The notes beneath the pieces were generated by a model. It saw only the letters and a program-made list of their open reading frames with translations, made no database searches and had not been told where the DNA came from. From an uncultured Verrucomicrobiota bacterium (GTDB lineage: Bacteria; Verrucomicrobiota; Verrucomicrobiia; Limisphaerales; UBA9464), in NCBI GenBank assembly GCA_903922605.1, contig CAIXUG010000026.1:124001-188000 (forward strand): 64,000 bases of DNA. Direction: 5' to 3'. A program made the translations under genes and the position numbers. Each line of letters opens with the position of its first letter. Within the stretch, counting starts at the first letter, position 1. This document shows positions 26,859 through 35,877 of this stretch, in pieces.

Positions 26859-27734
26859 GTGCAGCAAACGGGAGCATCACGGGTCTGGGTCACGGGCGCC
26901 GGCGGACTCATCGGCCACGAGCTGATCCGGACGGCCCCAACGGCAGCGCCCGGCTGGTCGGCGATCCCGCTCGTGCGGACCGCCCTGGACCTGACCGACC
27001 GGGCGGCGGTCGCGGACCGTTTCCGTGAAGAGGCACCGTTCGCGGTCATTCACAGTGCCGCCCTGAGCCGGTCGCCCGCCTGCCAGGCCGATCCGGCCCT
27101 GGCGCGGCTGCTTAACGTGGAAGTCACCCGCCAACTCGTCGAACTGGCGGCCGGCATTCCGTTTGTGCTGCTCTCGACCGACCTGGTTTTCGACGGTCAC
27201 AAGGGAAACTACGTGGAGGAAGATGCGGTCAACCCGCTCGGCGTCTATGCGGAAACCAAGGCGGCGGCGGAAGCGGTGACGCGGACGCATCCCCACCATC
27301 TCATTGTCCGGACCTCGCTGAATTACGGCACCTCACCCACGGGCGACCGCAGCTTCGCCGAGGATTTGGTCAACGCCTGGCGCGCCGGGCGTACCACCCC
27401 GCTCTTCGACGACGAATACCGCTGCCCGATCGCTGCCCGCGAAACCGCTCGTGCCATCTGGGGGCTGCTGACCGCCCATGTGACCGGCACCTTCCACCTC
27501 GCCGGTCGGGAACGGCTTTCCCGCTGGCAGATCGGCCAACTGGTGGCGGCGCACCGGCCGGAGGTGAAGGCGTTGATTACCGCCAGCTCTTTAAAAGACT
27601 TCCGAGGTTCACCCCGCCCCGCCGATGTGACGCTCGACTCCTCCAAGGCGGAACGCACGCTGGGATACGACCTGCCCATGTTTAACGAATGGCTGGCCGA
27701 GGAACACGCGGCAGCCCGCCCGACCACCGCCTGA
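26859..27734 (+). CDS. SDR-family sugar reductase, dTDP-4-dehydrorhamnose reductase-like
   Basis: A 291-residue extended short-chain dehydrogenase of the RmlD group. The NAD(P) motif VTGAGGLIGHELIR is at residues 10-23, PFAVIHSAALSR follows, and the catalytic Tyr-x3-Lys is YAETK in GVYAETKAAAE. LLSTDLVFDGHKGNY matches the RmlD STDYVFDG signature. It reduces a 4-keto sugar nucleotide in RmlD, but without rmlABC neighbours the substrate is open. The start is GTG 26859. The stop abuts the gluQRS start, so the two are likely co-transcribed. Confidence 0.82.
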   Translation: MQQTGASRVWVTGAGGLIGHELIRTAPTAAPGWSAIPLVRTALDLTDRAAVADRFREEAPFAVIHSAALSRSPACQADPALARLLNVEVTRQLVELAAGIPFVLLSTDLVFDGHKGNYVEEDAVNPLGVYAETKAAAEAVTRTHPHHLIVRTSLNYGTSPTGDRSFAEDLVNAWRAGRTTPLFDDEYRCPIAARETARAIWGLLTAHVTGTFHLAGRERLSRWQIGQLVAAHRPEVKALITASSLKDFRGSPRPADVTLDSSKAERTLGYDLPMFNEWLAEEHAAARPTTA

Positions 27735-27737
27735 GTG

Positions 27738-28637
27738 ATGGCCCCCGGCACTCCACACTATCGCGGTCGGCTGGCCCCCTCACCAACCGGGCTGATGCAT
27801 CTCGGCCATGCCCGCACCTTCTGGACGGCGCATGAGCGCGCCCAGGCGGCAGGCGGAACGCTGGTCTTGCGCAATGAGGATCTCGACCGTGATCGTGCGC
27901 GGCCGGAATTTGTCACGGCGTTCCTGGAAGATCTGCGCTGGTTCGGCTGCGAATGGTCGGAAGGCCCCGATGTCGGCGGTCCATTCGGGCCGTACTCGCA
28001 AAGCGAGCGGATGCCACTCTACCAGCCCGCCTTCGAGAAACTGCAGGCCGGTGGCTTTCTGTTCCCCTGCATGTGCTCCCGGAAGGACATCCTCGCCTCA
28101 CTCAACGCCCCGCACGTCGGCGAGGAGGAGCCGGTGTATCCGGGAACCTGCCGAAAGATGATTTACGAAGGACGATTTACGAATTACGAGCCGCTGCGGG
28201 AAACGGCACCGCCATCGTTTCCCGCAGCCTCAAACCCGAAGGTTTCCTGGCGCTTTCGGGTGACGGACGGTGAAACCCTCACGTTTACCGACGGGCATTT
28301 CGGCCCGCAGTCGTTCGTCGCGGGGCGCGACTTCGGCGACTTCGTCATCTGGCGGCACGATGGCCTGCCGGGCTACCAACTGGCCTGCGTAGTGGACGAT
28401 GCGGCCATGCAAATCACCGAAGTGGTGCGTGGCGCGGACCTGCTCCTTTCTACCGCACGACAGCTGCTGCTCTATCGCGCCCTCGGACTGCCGACACCCC
28501 AGTTTTATCACTGCCCGCTGATGACGGACGAACGGGGTGTCCGCTTGGCAAAACGGCATGACGCACTGAGCCTGCGCGCCCTGCGGGATCGCGGTGAAAC
28601 ACCGGAAGCGCTGCGAGCGAATTGGAAACCGGCCTGA
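27738..28637 (+). CDS. gluQ: Glutamyl-queuosine tRNA(Asp) synthetase
   Basis: Attaches glutamate to queuosine-34 of tRNA(Asp). The 299-residue protein has only the catalytic domain of GluRS, which separates GluQRS from GltX. It carries the HIGH-like APSPTGLMHLGHART (residues 11-25), the zinc site CMCSRKDI, then Tyr and Cys in YPGTC, WRHDGLPGYQLACVVDDA, and the KMSKS-like LAKRHDALSL. Between YPGTCR and SWRFRV there is a low-complexity insertion of about 25 residues encoded in part by a repetitive ATTTACGA tract (28161-28190). The ATG at 27738 follows the RmlD-like stop by 3 bases; an overlapping GTG at 27735 is also possible. Confidence 0.9.
   Translation: MAPGTPHYRGRLAPSPTGLMHLGHARTFWTAHERAQAAGGTLVLRNEDLDRDRARPEFVTAFLEDLRWFGCEWSEGPDVGGPFGPYSQSERMPLYQPAFEKLQAGGFLFPCMCSRKDILASLNAPHVGEEEPVYPGTCRKMIYEGRFTNYEPLRETAPPSFPAASNPKVSWRFRVTDGETLTFTDGHFGPQSFVAGRDFGDFVIWRHDGLPGYQLACVVDDAAMQITEVVRGADLLLSTARQLLLYRALGLPTPQFYHCPLMTDERGVRLAKRHDALSLRALRDRGETPEALRANWKPA
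28161..28190 (+). repeat. ATTTACGA tandem-like tract inside gluQRS
   Basis: Units ATTTACGA, GGACG, ATTTACGA and ATTACGA lie in frame and encode the IYEGRFTNYE part of an insertion absent from usual GluQRS proteins. They resemble in composition the GATTAC hexamer tract at 29494. This looks like a repeat that invaded a coding region and was tolerated. Confidence 0.55.
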
Positions 28638-28647
28638 CTGGTACCGG

Positions 28648-29379
28648 TCAGCGGCGGCTGTTGAACTTCGACAGCAGGCGGAGCATTTCCAAGTAGAGCC
28701 AGACAATCGTGACCAGCAGGCTGAAGGCGCAATACCATTCCATGTAGGCCGGAGCGCCCTGCTCCGCCGACGCCTCGATCAGGCCAAAGTCGAGCACGAG
28801 GCACAGTGCGGCCACCCCGACGATGACCAGGCTGATGCCGATGCTCAGCGGGCTGGAGTCATGAAGGAACGCCATGGGCTTGCCAAACATGCCCATCACG
28901 GCGCTCACCAGATAGAGCGCCACGATCGCCACCAGCGCGGCCATCACGCCCAGGCGGAGCTTCTCGGTGGCCCGGACAATCCGGAGCCGATAGAGCAGGA
29001 GCATGCCGCCCAGCGTGCCGAGCGTGAGCACCGCCGCGTTGAAGGCGATGCCCGGAAAGCGGCGTTCAAAGACCAGCGAGACGGACCCGAGCACGCAGCC
29101 TTCCAGCACCGCGTACGCCGGAGCGAGGGCCGGCGACCACTCGCGCTTGAACGTGAGCACCATGGCCACCACAAAACCGCCGATGCTGCCGCCCAGCAGC
29201 GCCGGCGTCAGCAGCGCAGGATTGTTCTGGCATCCCACCCAGGTCACACCCGCGACGACGCAGGCGATCAGGAGCAGCAGACCGCTCTTGAAGACCGCGC
29301 CGTCGAGCGTCATCGCCCGCCCGTAAGAACCAAAGTTGGAAAATGCCTTTCCGGATAGCACCGGATTGTTCGTGTTCAT
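28648..29379 (-). CDS. Bax inhibitor-1/YccA-family membrane protein
   Basis: A 243-residue integral membrane protein with about seven helices, matching the Bax1-I-like (YccA-related) family. It begins MNTNNPVLSGKAF with the cytosolic N-tail, followed by helices such as FKSGLLLLIACVVAGVTWVG and LLGGSIGGFVVAMVLTF. The VLEGCVLGSVSLVFERRFPG and WYCAFSLLVTIVWLYLEMLRLLSKF segments are highly typical of the family. In characterised relatives these act as pH-sensitive calcium leak channels or modulate FtsH; here the role is unknown. The ATG at 29379 was chosen by family alignment; an in-frame extension to 29862 is spurious. Confidence 0.9.
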   Translation of the reverse strand: MNTNNPVLSGKAFSNFGSYGRAMTLDGAVFKSGLLLLIACVVAGVTWVGCQNNPALLTPALLGGSIGGFVVAMVLTFKREWSPALAPAYAVLEGCVLGSVSLVFERRFPGIAFNAAVLTLGTLGGMLLLYRLRIVRATEKLRLGVMAALVAIVALYLVSAVMGMFGKPMAFLHDSSPLSIGISLVIVGVAALCLVLDFGLIEASAEQGAPAYMEWYCAFSLLVTIVWLYLEMLRLLSKFNSRR

Positions 29380-29493
29380 GCCGGACGCAGAATAGACGGT
29401 GAACCAGCGGCGTCCAGTACCGTCCGAGGGGCTCTCTAACTTCATCCTGATCAGCTTCTTAGCCTTGATCGCGTGGAGCAGAGAGAGCGGACA

Positions 29494-29523
29494 GATTAGG
29501 ATTAAGATTACGATTACGATTAA
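29494..29523 (+). repeat. Five-copy GATTAN hexamer tract upstream of apt
   Basis: GATTAG, GATTAA, GATTAC, GATTAC and GATTAA follow one another without interruption, 60 bases upstream of the apt start. It is conspicuously AT-rich in a GC-rich genome and lies in the 205-base gap between divergent genes. A replication-slippage locus or promoter element is possible. The rest of this gap holds nothing recognisable. Confidence 0.7.
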
Positions 29524-29584
29524 GACGCGGTCCGGCGGCGCGGGCTTGACGCCGCGCCGGGGGTCTCGCACAACGCTCCGCCGC

Positions 29585-30115
29585 ATGACTTCCGCCACGC
29601 TAGCCGAGATCGAAGCCGCCATCCGGAACGTGCCCGACTTTCCCAAGCCGGGCATCCAGTTCAAGGACATCACGCCCGTGCTGGCCGACGGCCGGCTTTT
29701 TTCCGGCGTGATCGACCACCTGCTCGACGGTGTGAAGCCCGGCAGCGTGGACAAGATCGTGGGCATCGACGCGCGCGGGTTCATCTTTGGCGCGGCGGCG
29801 GCGGTGCGCTTGGGCGTGGGCTTCGTGCCGGTGCGCAAGAAGGGCAAGCTGCCCTGGGCCACCCATGAGCAGAGTTACGATCTCGAATACGGCTCCAATA
29901 CGGTCGCCATCCACGTCGATGCCGTACACGCCGGTGAGCGCGTGCTGCTACTAGATGACCTGCTCGCCACCGGCGGCACGGCGGCGGCCGCGATGCAGCT
30001 GCTGGAGCGCCTCGGGGCCCAGGTGGTCGGCGTGAACTTCGTCATCGAGCTGAAGTTCCTCGAAGGTCGCGCCAAGCTCGGAAACCACCCGGTCCGGTCC
30101 CTGATCAGCTACTGA
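29585..30115 (+). CDS. apt: Adenine phosphoribosyltransferase
   Basis: Purine salvage enzyme: adenine plus PRPP gives AMP and pyrophosphate. The 176-residue protein begins with the family pattern TLAEIEAAIRNVPDFPKPGIQFKDITPVL, has IDARGFIFG and RKKGKLPW, and holds the PRPP-binding loop VLLLDDLLATGGTAAAA at residues about 119-135. The length is typical. The ATG at 29585 is used because residues upstream are not APRT-like, though the frame is open to 29399. It is divergent from the Bax-inhibitor-like gene. Confidence 0.97.
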   Translation: MTSATLAEIEAAIRNVPDFPKPGIQFKDITPVLADGRLFSGVIDHLLDGVKPGSVDKIVGIDARGFIFGAAAAVRLGVGFVPVRKKGKLPWATHEQSYDLEYGSNTVAIHVDAVHAGERVLLLDDLLATGGTAAAAMQLLERLGAQVVGVNFVIELKFLEGRAKLGNHPVRSLISY

Positions 30116-30243
30116 TCATCCTTGGCCGGAAGGGCAAAGGTGTGCCGGGGTGAACAGCGAGCGCCTTTACCAAAAACCGGACCGTCTGGTCCGCGAGCGG
30201 TGGCGGCAGTTGACGCGGACGTGACCGTCCGCGATTGAACCGG

Positions 30244-32235
30244 TCACACCCGGTCGTCGCCGGCCTCGCGGCCATTGAGCAGCTTGCGGTAGGTCGCGAG
30301 CGCGAGCAGGGGCCAGGCATTCCGGTACATGTCGTACTTCAGGTAGAACACCTTCGGGAAGCCGGTGCCGGTGGTCTCGTCCTCCGTCCATGAGCCGTCC
30401 TCGTTCTGCTGGCGTACGAGCCAGTCAACGCCGCGTTGCAGCGCGGGGTCCGTCGGATCGCCCATCGCACAAAGCCCCATGATCGCCCAGGCCGTTTGTG
30501 AAGCGGTCGCCGGCCCCTGGCCCTTGAAGACCGGGTCGTCGTAGGTGTTACAGCGCTCGCCCCAGCCGCCGTCGGGCAATTGGACGGAGCGCAGCCAGTC
30601 ACGGCCCTTCACGATCCACGGCTGGCTCATGTCGAGCTTCAGCGCGTGCAGGCCACGGAGCACCTGCCAGGTGCCGTAAATGTAGTTCACGCCCCACCGG
30701 CCGTACCACGAGCCGTCGTCCTCCTGCTCGTTCTGCACGTAGCGGAGGGCCGCCTTCACCTGCGGGTCTTCCAGCGAACAGCCCTCGTAGCCGAGCAGTT
30801 CGAGAATGCGCGCGGTGATGTCGGCGCACTCGGGATCCAGCATCGCGTTGTGGTCGGCGAACGGAACCTTCTCCAGGATGCTCTTCGTGCAGTCCTTGTC
30901 GAAGGCCGCCCAGCCACCGTCGCGGCACTGGAAAGTCATCATCCACCGGATCGCGCGGGCGATGCACTCGTCGCGCCGGGCGCGGTCGTCGGTCGGCGTG
31001 CAGCGCAGCGCCAGGACCACCATTGCCGTGTCGTCCACGTCGGGATTCCACTTGTTGGCGTACTCGAACACCCAGCCGCTGGGTTCCACGTCGGCCGGAT
31101 TCTTGTAAACCCAGTCGCCCTTGAACCGGATCTCCTTGTCCATGATCCAGGTCGCCGAAAGCTTCATTTTCGGATGCTCCGCAGGCACCCCGGACTCACG
31201 CAGGCAGATATGCACGATCGCCGAATCCCAGACCGGTGAAAAACACGGCTCGATGCGCATCGAGTCCTTGGTGTGGTGCTCCAGCTTGGTCAGCTCGCGG
31301 TGCGCCCGGATGACCTCCGGATGGTCATCCGCATACCCCAGAGCCTTGAGCGCGATGAGCGCGTTCAGCATCGCGGGGAAAATCGCCGCCAGGCCGTCGC
31401 TGCCCTCGAAACGCTCCAGCATCCAGGCCTCGGCGCGCTTGAGCGCCTGCTGCCGGAACGGGTGAAACCCCTGCCGGGCGACCCACTCGGCCAGCTTGTG
31501 CAGCTTGTCGAGCCAGAGAAAGGCGTTGCGGAGGCTGTAGTCGAAATAGCGCGGACGCAGCGGCTCCTCCAGCTCCCACTTCCCTTTGGGGTACAGCTCG
31601 TCGAGGTTCACGCCGTTCCGCAACGGACGCGTCGGCCGGAAGTGGTTGATGATGGCCAGTGGCACCAGCATCGCCCGGGACCAGTTGCTCATGTCCCAGA
31701 AGTTCACATGGAACCATTTGCCGATGAGCAGCACCTCGCACGGGATCGTGGGAACGTGATTCCAGCCGACCAGGCCGATGAGCGCCAGGTAGAGCTTGGA
31801 AAAGGTGTTCATGCGCGGCACGCCGCCGAGGGCGTTGGCCATGGCGCGGGCCTTGAGCATACGCTGATCGGTCGCAGGGACACCCGCCAACTTGAGCGCG
31901 AGATAGGCCTTGATGGTGGCGTTCACCTCGGCGGGGCCGTGCGGATAGATGTTCCAGCCGCCGTCCGAAAGCTGCCGCTCGAAGAGATGATTGACCGCCT
32001 TGCGCTCGTACTCCCGGTCCACCTTTCCCCACCAGTGGTAGAAGACCACCATGTCGGAAACGAGGGTCGAATCCACGATCAGCTCGCCGACCCAGTAGCC
32101 CTCGGGCTTCTGTTCGGAAAGCAGATACGACTGCGAGCGGGTGATGGCCTCCTCTAGCAGTGGATTATTTCGATGAAGTGCGGTCGAACCCGCCGTCGTG
32201 GCCGCGCGGGCGGCCGGGACAGTCGTCACGGACAT
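30244..32235 (-). CDS. shc: Squalene-hopene cyclase
   Basis: Cyclises squalene to hopene and hopanol, the core of hopanoid lipids, as a monotopic membrane protein. The 663-residue length is normal. The catalytic motif DVDDTA is at residues 399-404. QW repeats are visible (QLSDGGWNIY, QCRDGGWAAFD, QEDDGSWYGRWG, QLPDGGWGE, QNEDGSWTEDE). The start MSVTTVPAARAA at 32235 is chosen; the N-terminal domain begins at about residue 25 with LEEAITRSQSYLL. No other hopanoid gene (hpnCDE, hpnH) is near. It is divergent from the cytochrome-ThuA gene, with a 102-base shared promoter region. Confidence 0.97.
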   Translation of the reverse strand: MSVTTVPAARAATTAGSTALHRNNPLLEEAITRSQSYLLSEQKPEGYWVGELIVDSTLVSDMVVFYHWWGKVDREYERKAVNHLFERQLSDGGWNIYPHGPAEVNATIKAYLALKLAGVPATDQRMLKARAMANALGGVPRMNTFSKLYLALIGLVGWNHVPTIPCEVLLIGKWFHVNFWDMSNWSRAMLVPLAIINHFRPTRPLRNGVNLDELYPKGKWELEEPLRPRYFDYSLRNAFLWLDKLHKLAEWVARQGFHPFRQQALKRAEAWMLERFEGSDGLAAIFPAMLNALIALKALGYADDHPEVIRAHRELTKLEHHTKDSMRIEPCFSPVWDSAIVHICLRESGVPAEHPKMKLSATWIMDKEIRFKGDWVYKNPADVEPSGWVFEYANKWNPDVDDTAMVVLALRCTPTDDRARRDECIARAIRWMMTFQCRDGGWAAFDKDCTKSILEKVPFADHNAMLDPECADITARILELLGYEGCSLEDPQVKAALRYVQNEQEDDGSWYGRWGVNYIYGTWQVLRGLHALKLDMSQPWIVKGRDWLRSVQLPDGGWGERCNTYDDPVFKGQGPATASQTAWAIMGLCAMGDPTDPALQRGVDWLVRQQNEDGSWTEDETTGTGFPKVFYLKYDMYRNAWPLLALATYRKLLNGREAGDDRV

Positions 32236-32337
32236 GGAGCGAGAATGCGAATCGAACGCCCTGTGTAAAGTGGTTTGTGCCGGCAGGCGGCAGAGCTTTC
32301 GGCTTCCGTGGCCGGCCCGGGGAGCTAGCATCCGCCC

Positions 32338-35300
32338 ATGTTTCCTGTCTGCCGCCGTTGGACTGCAATGCTTTGCCTGTTTTCGGCCCCCCTTCTGGCA
32401 GCGTTGCTGCCGGCCTGGGGCGCGACCAACGAACCGGTCGTCCACATGCTGGTGCCTGGGTTTACGGTTCAGGAACTGCCCGTGAAGCTCAACAACCTGA
32501 ACAACCTGCGGTTCGCCCCCGACGGCTCGCTCACCGCGCTCGGCTACGATGGCCGCATCTGGCGCTTGCGGGACACGGATGGGGACGGGCTGGAGGACAA
32601 GGCGGAGCCGTTCTGGGACAAGCAGACGCTCAGCGTGCCCGTCGGCATGGCTTGGAGCACCGCCGGCTTATACGTCTCCTCTCACGGGAAGGTTTCCCTC
32701 CTCAAGGACACGGATGGCGACGGCCAAGCGGACGAGGAGGAAGTCATCACCTCTGGCTGGCCCGCCACTGACGTCGCCAGCGGCGGCGTGGATGCCACAG
32801 CCGTAACGCTCGATGCCGCCGGCAATGTCTATTTCGGACTGCTGGGCTCGGATTACTCGAACGCCTACCGCCTGCGAAAGCGGAAGGACCTGAAGCCCGA
32901 GGAAATCGCCTGGCTCAAGGAAAACAACCGCTGGCGCGAGCCCGCCGGAAACGATTCTGCCAGCGACGAATTTTCGCTCTACGACCTGCATTCCAAGCGG
33001 GGAACGATTCAGCGGTTCAACCCGCGCCTGAAGCAGCTCACGACCATCGCCACGGGCATCCGCGTGCCGTATACACTGGCCTTCAACCGTGCGGGCGATC
33101 TCTTCAACACCGATCAGGAGGGGGAAACCTGGATGCCCAACGGCAACCCGCTCGACGAGCTCAACCGCATCGTGCCCGGGAGGAACTACGGCTTCCCTCC
33201 CCGCCACGATACTTGGCTGCCGGATCTCGTCAGCGAACCGCCGGTGGTGGCGTTTGGCCCGCAGCACCAGAGCACCTGCGGCCTGGTCTTCAATGAGCCG
33301 CACGGCCCGCTCGGCATTGGTGCCGCAACCAATGTCAATCGTGCGGCCGCCAGCTCCCCCGCCTCGTCGCCGATACTGCCGGCCACCAGCACCGCCACTC
33401 CAGCAAGCGCCAACGCGAAGACGCCGCCCATTCCCATGGAGTTGGGCCAAGCTCTGCCTTCGGCTTCCCGCCCCGCCGCGCCCGCAAAGGGACTCTTCGG
33501 CCCCAAATGGTGGGAAGGCGACGCGTTTGTCGCGGGTGAATCGCGCGGCAAGATCTGGCGCGTCCGACTGGTCAAGACGGCCAACGGCTACGTCGGTAAA
33601 AGCTACCTGATCGCCCGGCTGTCCATGCTCACACTCGATCTCGCCATCTCCCCCAAGGGCGACCTTTATGTGTGCTGCCACAGTGGTCCCCCGGACTGGG
33701 GCACCGGCCCTCAGGGCGAAGGCAAGATTTTCAAGATTACTTACTCCGATCCGAACGCTCCACAGCCTGTCGCCGTGTGGCCGGCAAGCCCGACCGAAGT
33801 GCGGGTCGCCTTTGACCGGCCCATCGATTCCAGCGTGACAAATGCCTTCGCCTCGAAGGCGCAGCAGATTGAGTTCGGCGAGTACGTCCGCGCCGCCGAC
33901 CGTTTTGAGAAGCTGAAGCCGCCTTATCAGGTCGTAAGCCAGCAGGATGCCACGCCGCGTGGCCATTTGGGCATCCAAGGTGCACAACTGGCGGATCAGG
34001 GCCGGACGCTGGTGCTAAACACCGATCCGCATCCCCTTCCGGTGACATACGCCGTCACCATCCCGGCGGTAAAAGCCGAAAAGGCTGACGGGCTAGGCGA
34101 ACCCATCGATCTCGATTACGACCTTTCCGGTGTCGTCGTGGAGCTTAGTCGTGGCCAGCAGCAAAAAAGCCAGTTCTGGCTGCCGCATCCTGACGCGCGG
34201 GTGTCGCGCAAGCTGGTCGAGGAATCCGCCAGCCACCGCGAATTCTATGCGGTCACGGAAGGGACCCAGCGCCTCGCCACCAAGGCCTACCTGCCCGAAG
34301 GCGCCTACCGTTTCCAATGGCAGTCGCCCGACGAGCAAGCGGCCGGCAAGGCTGCTGATTTCACGTGGGAAGTGGCTGCACCCGACGGCAAGGACACCGG
34401 TTTGGGCCTGATGGCGACCTCGAAAATGGTGCGTGAAGGACTGCCGGCGAGCTATCTGGCCGTGTTTGCGAACAGTTCCACGAACCTCACCGCACCTCCG
34501 CTGAGCTGGTTCCGTGTGCCGTGGGCACCGGCCAATGTCGCCTCTTCCGGCACCGACAGCCGCGCGCCCGCGTTCATCGCGGGCGATTGGGAAAATGGGC
34601 GAGGCCTCTTCTTTGGCGACAAGCTCGGGTGCGCCAAATGCCACCGCATCCGGGGCGAGGGAGCCAGCGTCGGGCCGGACCTGAGCAACCTCATCCACCG
34701 CGACACCACGAGCGTCCTCCGCGACATTCGCGATCCGAACGCGACTCTTCATCCCGACTACGTGACTTATCAGGCGGAGCTGAAAAACGGGGATACGATC
34801 ACCGGGTTTCTGCGTTCGGGAACCGACCAGGCCGTCCGGCTGGTGGATGTCGCCGGCAAGGAGACGCTCATTGCCCGCGCCGACCTCGTGAACCTCCATC
34901 CCACCGGTCAAAGCCTCATGCCCTTCGGCCTGCTCGACAGCCTGAAAGAAGGCGAAGTGAAGGATCTGCTCACCTTCCTCCTGCGCGAACCGCCCGTGCG
35001 AACCAGAGCGGAGATCGAGCGGGCGATTGATCCCGCCACGACCGGCACCGGCGGCCCACCCTTGAAAATCGTCCTCGTCGCTTCCAAGCAGGACCACGGC
35101 CCTGGCCAGCATGATTATCCGGCCTGGCAGACCAAATGGCAGCGGCTGCTGGGCACCCTGCCCAATGTGACCATTACCACCGCCTGGGAATGGCCGACGG
35201 CGGAGCAGTTCGCCGGCGCCGACGTGCTGGTCTGCTATTTCTGGAATCACAACTGGTCCGCCGAACGGCTCGCGCAATTGGATGCCTTTCAGGCCCGTGG

Positions 35301-35745
35301 AGGAGGCCTGGCGCTCATCCATTCGGCGGTGATCGCCGACAAGGATCCGGAACAGCTCGTCAGCCGTATCGGCCTGTCGGCCCAGCCGGACAAGGTGAAA
35401 TATCGTCACACCGCCTTCGATCTCCACCTCGTCCGGGACCAGCCAATCACACGCGGGCTGCCGGAATGGCTGCCCTTTCTCGACGAACCTTACTGGCCGA
35501 TGATCGGGGACGCTTCCCGCGTCAATGTGCTCGGCTCGGCCGACGTGGATGGGGCAGCGCGTCCGTTGGTCTGGACGTTCGAGCACGGCCAGGGACGGGT
35601 GTTCACAAGCATCCTTGGCCATTTCACGTGGACCTTGGATGACCCCTGCTGGCGGCTGCTGACCCTGCGCGGGATCGCCTGGGCCGGGCGGCGTGACTTC
35701 GGCACGCTGACGCCGGTGACGACCGTCGAGGCCAATCTCAAGTAG
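32338..35745 (+). CDS. PVC-type membrane-bound dehydrogenase/cytochrome c with C-terminal ThuA-like domain
   Basis: A 1135-residue exported protein. Order: signal peptide (1-29); a PQQ/glucose-dehydrogenase-like six-bladed propeller, about 40-480 (NNLRFAPDGSLTALGYDGRIWRL, VPYTLAFNRAGDLFNTDQEG, LDELNRIVPGRNYGFPPRHD); a beta region to about 730; a single-haem domain with CAKCH at 765-769, GPDLSNLIHR, DYVTYQ and the putative Met ligand in LMPFGLLDSL (about 745-905); and a ThuA-like class-I-glutamine-amidotransferase fold (about 907-1130). The haem module is the 'putative heme-binding domain' expanded in Planctomycetes and Verrucomicrobia. A 60-residue Ala/Ser/Pro-rich insert (about 325-385) interrupts the propeller. 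The likely role is periplasmic sugar oxidation; the substrate is unknown. Confidence 0.87.
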   Translation: MFPVCRRWTAMLCLFSAPLLAALLPAWGATNEPVVHMLVPGFTVQELPVKLNNLNNLRFAPDGSLTALGYDGRIWRLRDTDGDGLEDKAEPFWDKQTLSVPVGMAWSTAGLYVSSHGKVSLLKDTDGDGQADEEEVITSGWPATDVASGGVDATAVTLDAAGNVYFGLLGSDYSNAYRLRKRKDLKPEEIAWLKENNRWREPAGNDSASDEFSLYDLHSKRGTIQRFNPRLKQLTTIATGIRVPYTLAFNRAGDLFNTDQEGETWMPNGNPLDELNRIVPGRNYGFPPRHDTWLPDLVSEPPVVAFGPQHQSTCGLVFNEPHGPLGIGAATNVNRAAASSPASSPILPATSTATPASANAKTPPIPMELGQALPSASRPAAPAKGLFGPKWWEGDAFVAGESRGKIWRVRLVKTANGYVGKSYLIARLSMLTLDLAISPKGDLYVCCHSGPPDWGTGPQGEGKIFKITYSDPNAPQPVAVWPASPTEVRVAFDRPIDSSVTNAFASKAQQIEFGEYVRAADRFEKLKPPYQVVSQQDATPRGHLGIQGAQLADQGRTLVLNTDPHPLPVTYAVTIPAVKAEKADGLGEPIDLDYDLSGVVVELSRGQQQKSQFWLPHPDARVSRKLVEESASHREFYAVTEGTQRLATKAYLPEGAYRFQWQSPDEQAAGKAADFTWEVAAPDGKDTGLGLMATSKMVREGLPASYLAVFANSSTNLTAPPLSWFRVPWAPANVASSGTDSRAPAFIAGDWENGRGLFFGDKLGCAKCHRIRGEGASVGPDLSNLIHRDTTSVLRDIRDPNATLHPDYVTYQAELKNGDTITGFLRSGTDQAVRLVDVAGKETLIARADLVNLHPTGQSLMPFGLLDSLKEGEVKDLLTFLLREPPVRTRAEIERAIDPATTGTGGPPLKIVLVASKQDHGPGQHDYPAWQTKWQRLLGTLPNVTITTAWEWPTAEQFAGADVLVCYFWNHNWSAERLAQLDAFQARGGGLALIHSAVIADKDPEQLVSRIGLSAQPDKVKYRHTAFDLHLVRDQPITRGLPEWLPFLDEPYWPMIGDASRVNVLGSADVDGAARPLVWTFEHGQGRVFTSILGHFTWTLDDPCWRLLTLRGIAWAGRRDFGTLTPVTTVEANLK

Positions 35746-35817
35746 CCGATTGGCGGGACGCTAAAATGCCCCTTGCCGCGCCGGGGTCGGTTGTTAACGT
35801 CCCGTGACTTCGTGAGC

Positions 35818-35848
35818 CGCCACCGGTGACGGTGGCGTTTCTGTTTCT
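35818..35848 (+). terminator. Putative rho-independent terminator after the cytochrome-ThuA gene
   Basis: An 8-bp stem CGCCACCG/CGGTGGCG with a GTGA loop (35818-35837) is followed by TTTCTGTTTCT. It sits in the 132-base gap before prs and would insulate prs from the upstream gene. Confidence 0.6.
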
Positions 35849-35877
35849 CCACTGGGCTGTCGAACCGACCTGCATTC

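Noticed and set aside
28635-28652. Palindrome CTGACTGGTACCGGTCAG at the end of gluQRS as a terminator
   Set aside because: The arms leave almost no loop and no T-run follows on either strand.
29494-29523. Short CRISPR-like repeat before apt
   Set aside because: The six-base units are contiguous with no spacers; no cas genes are near.
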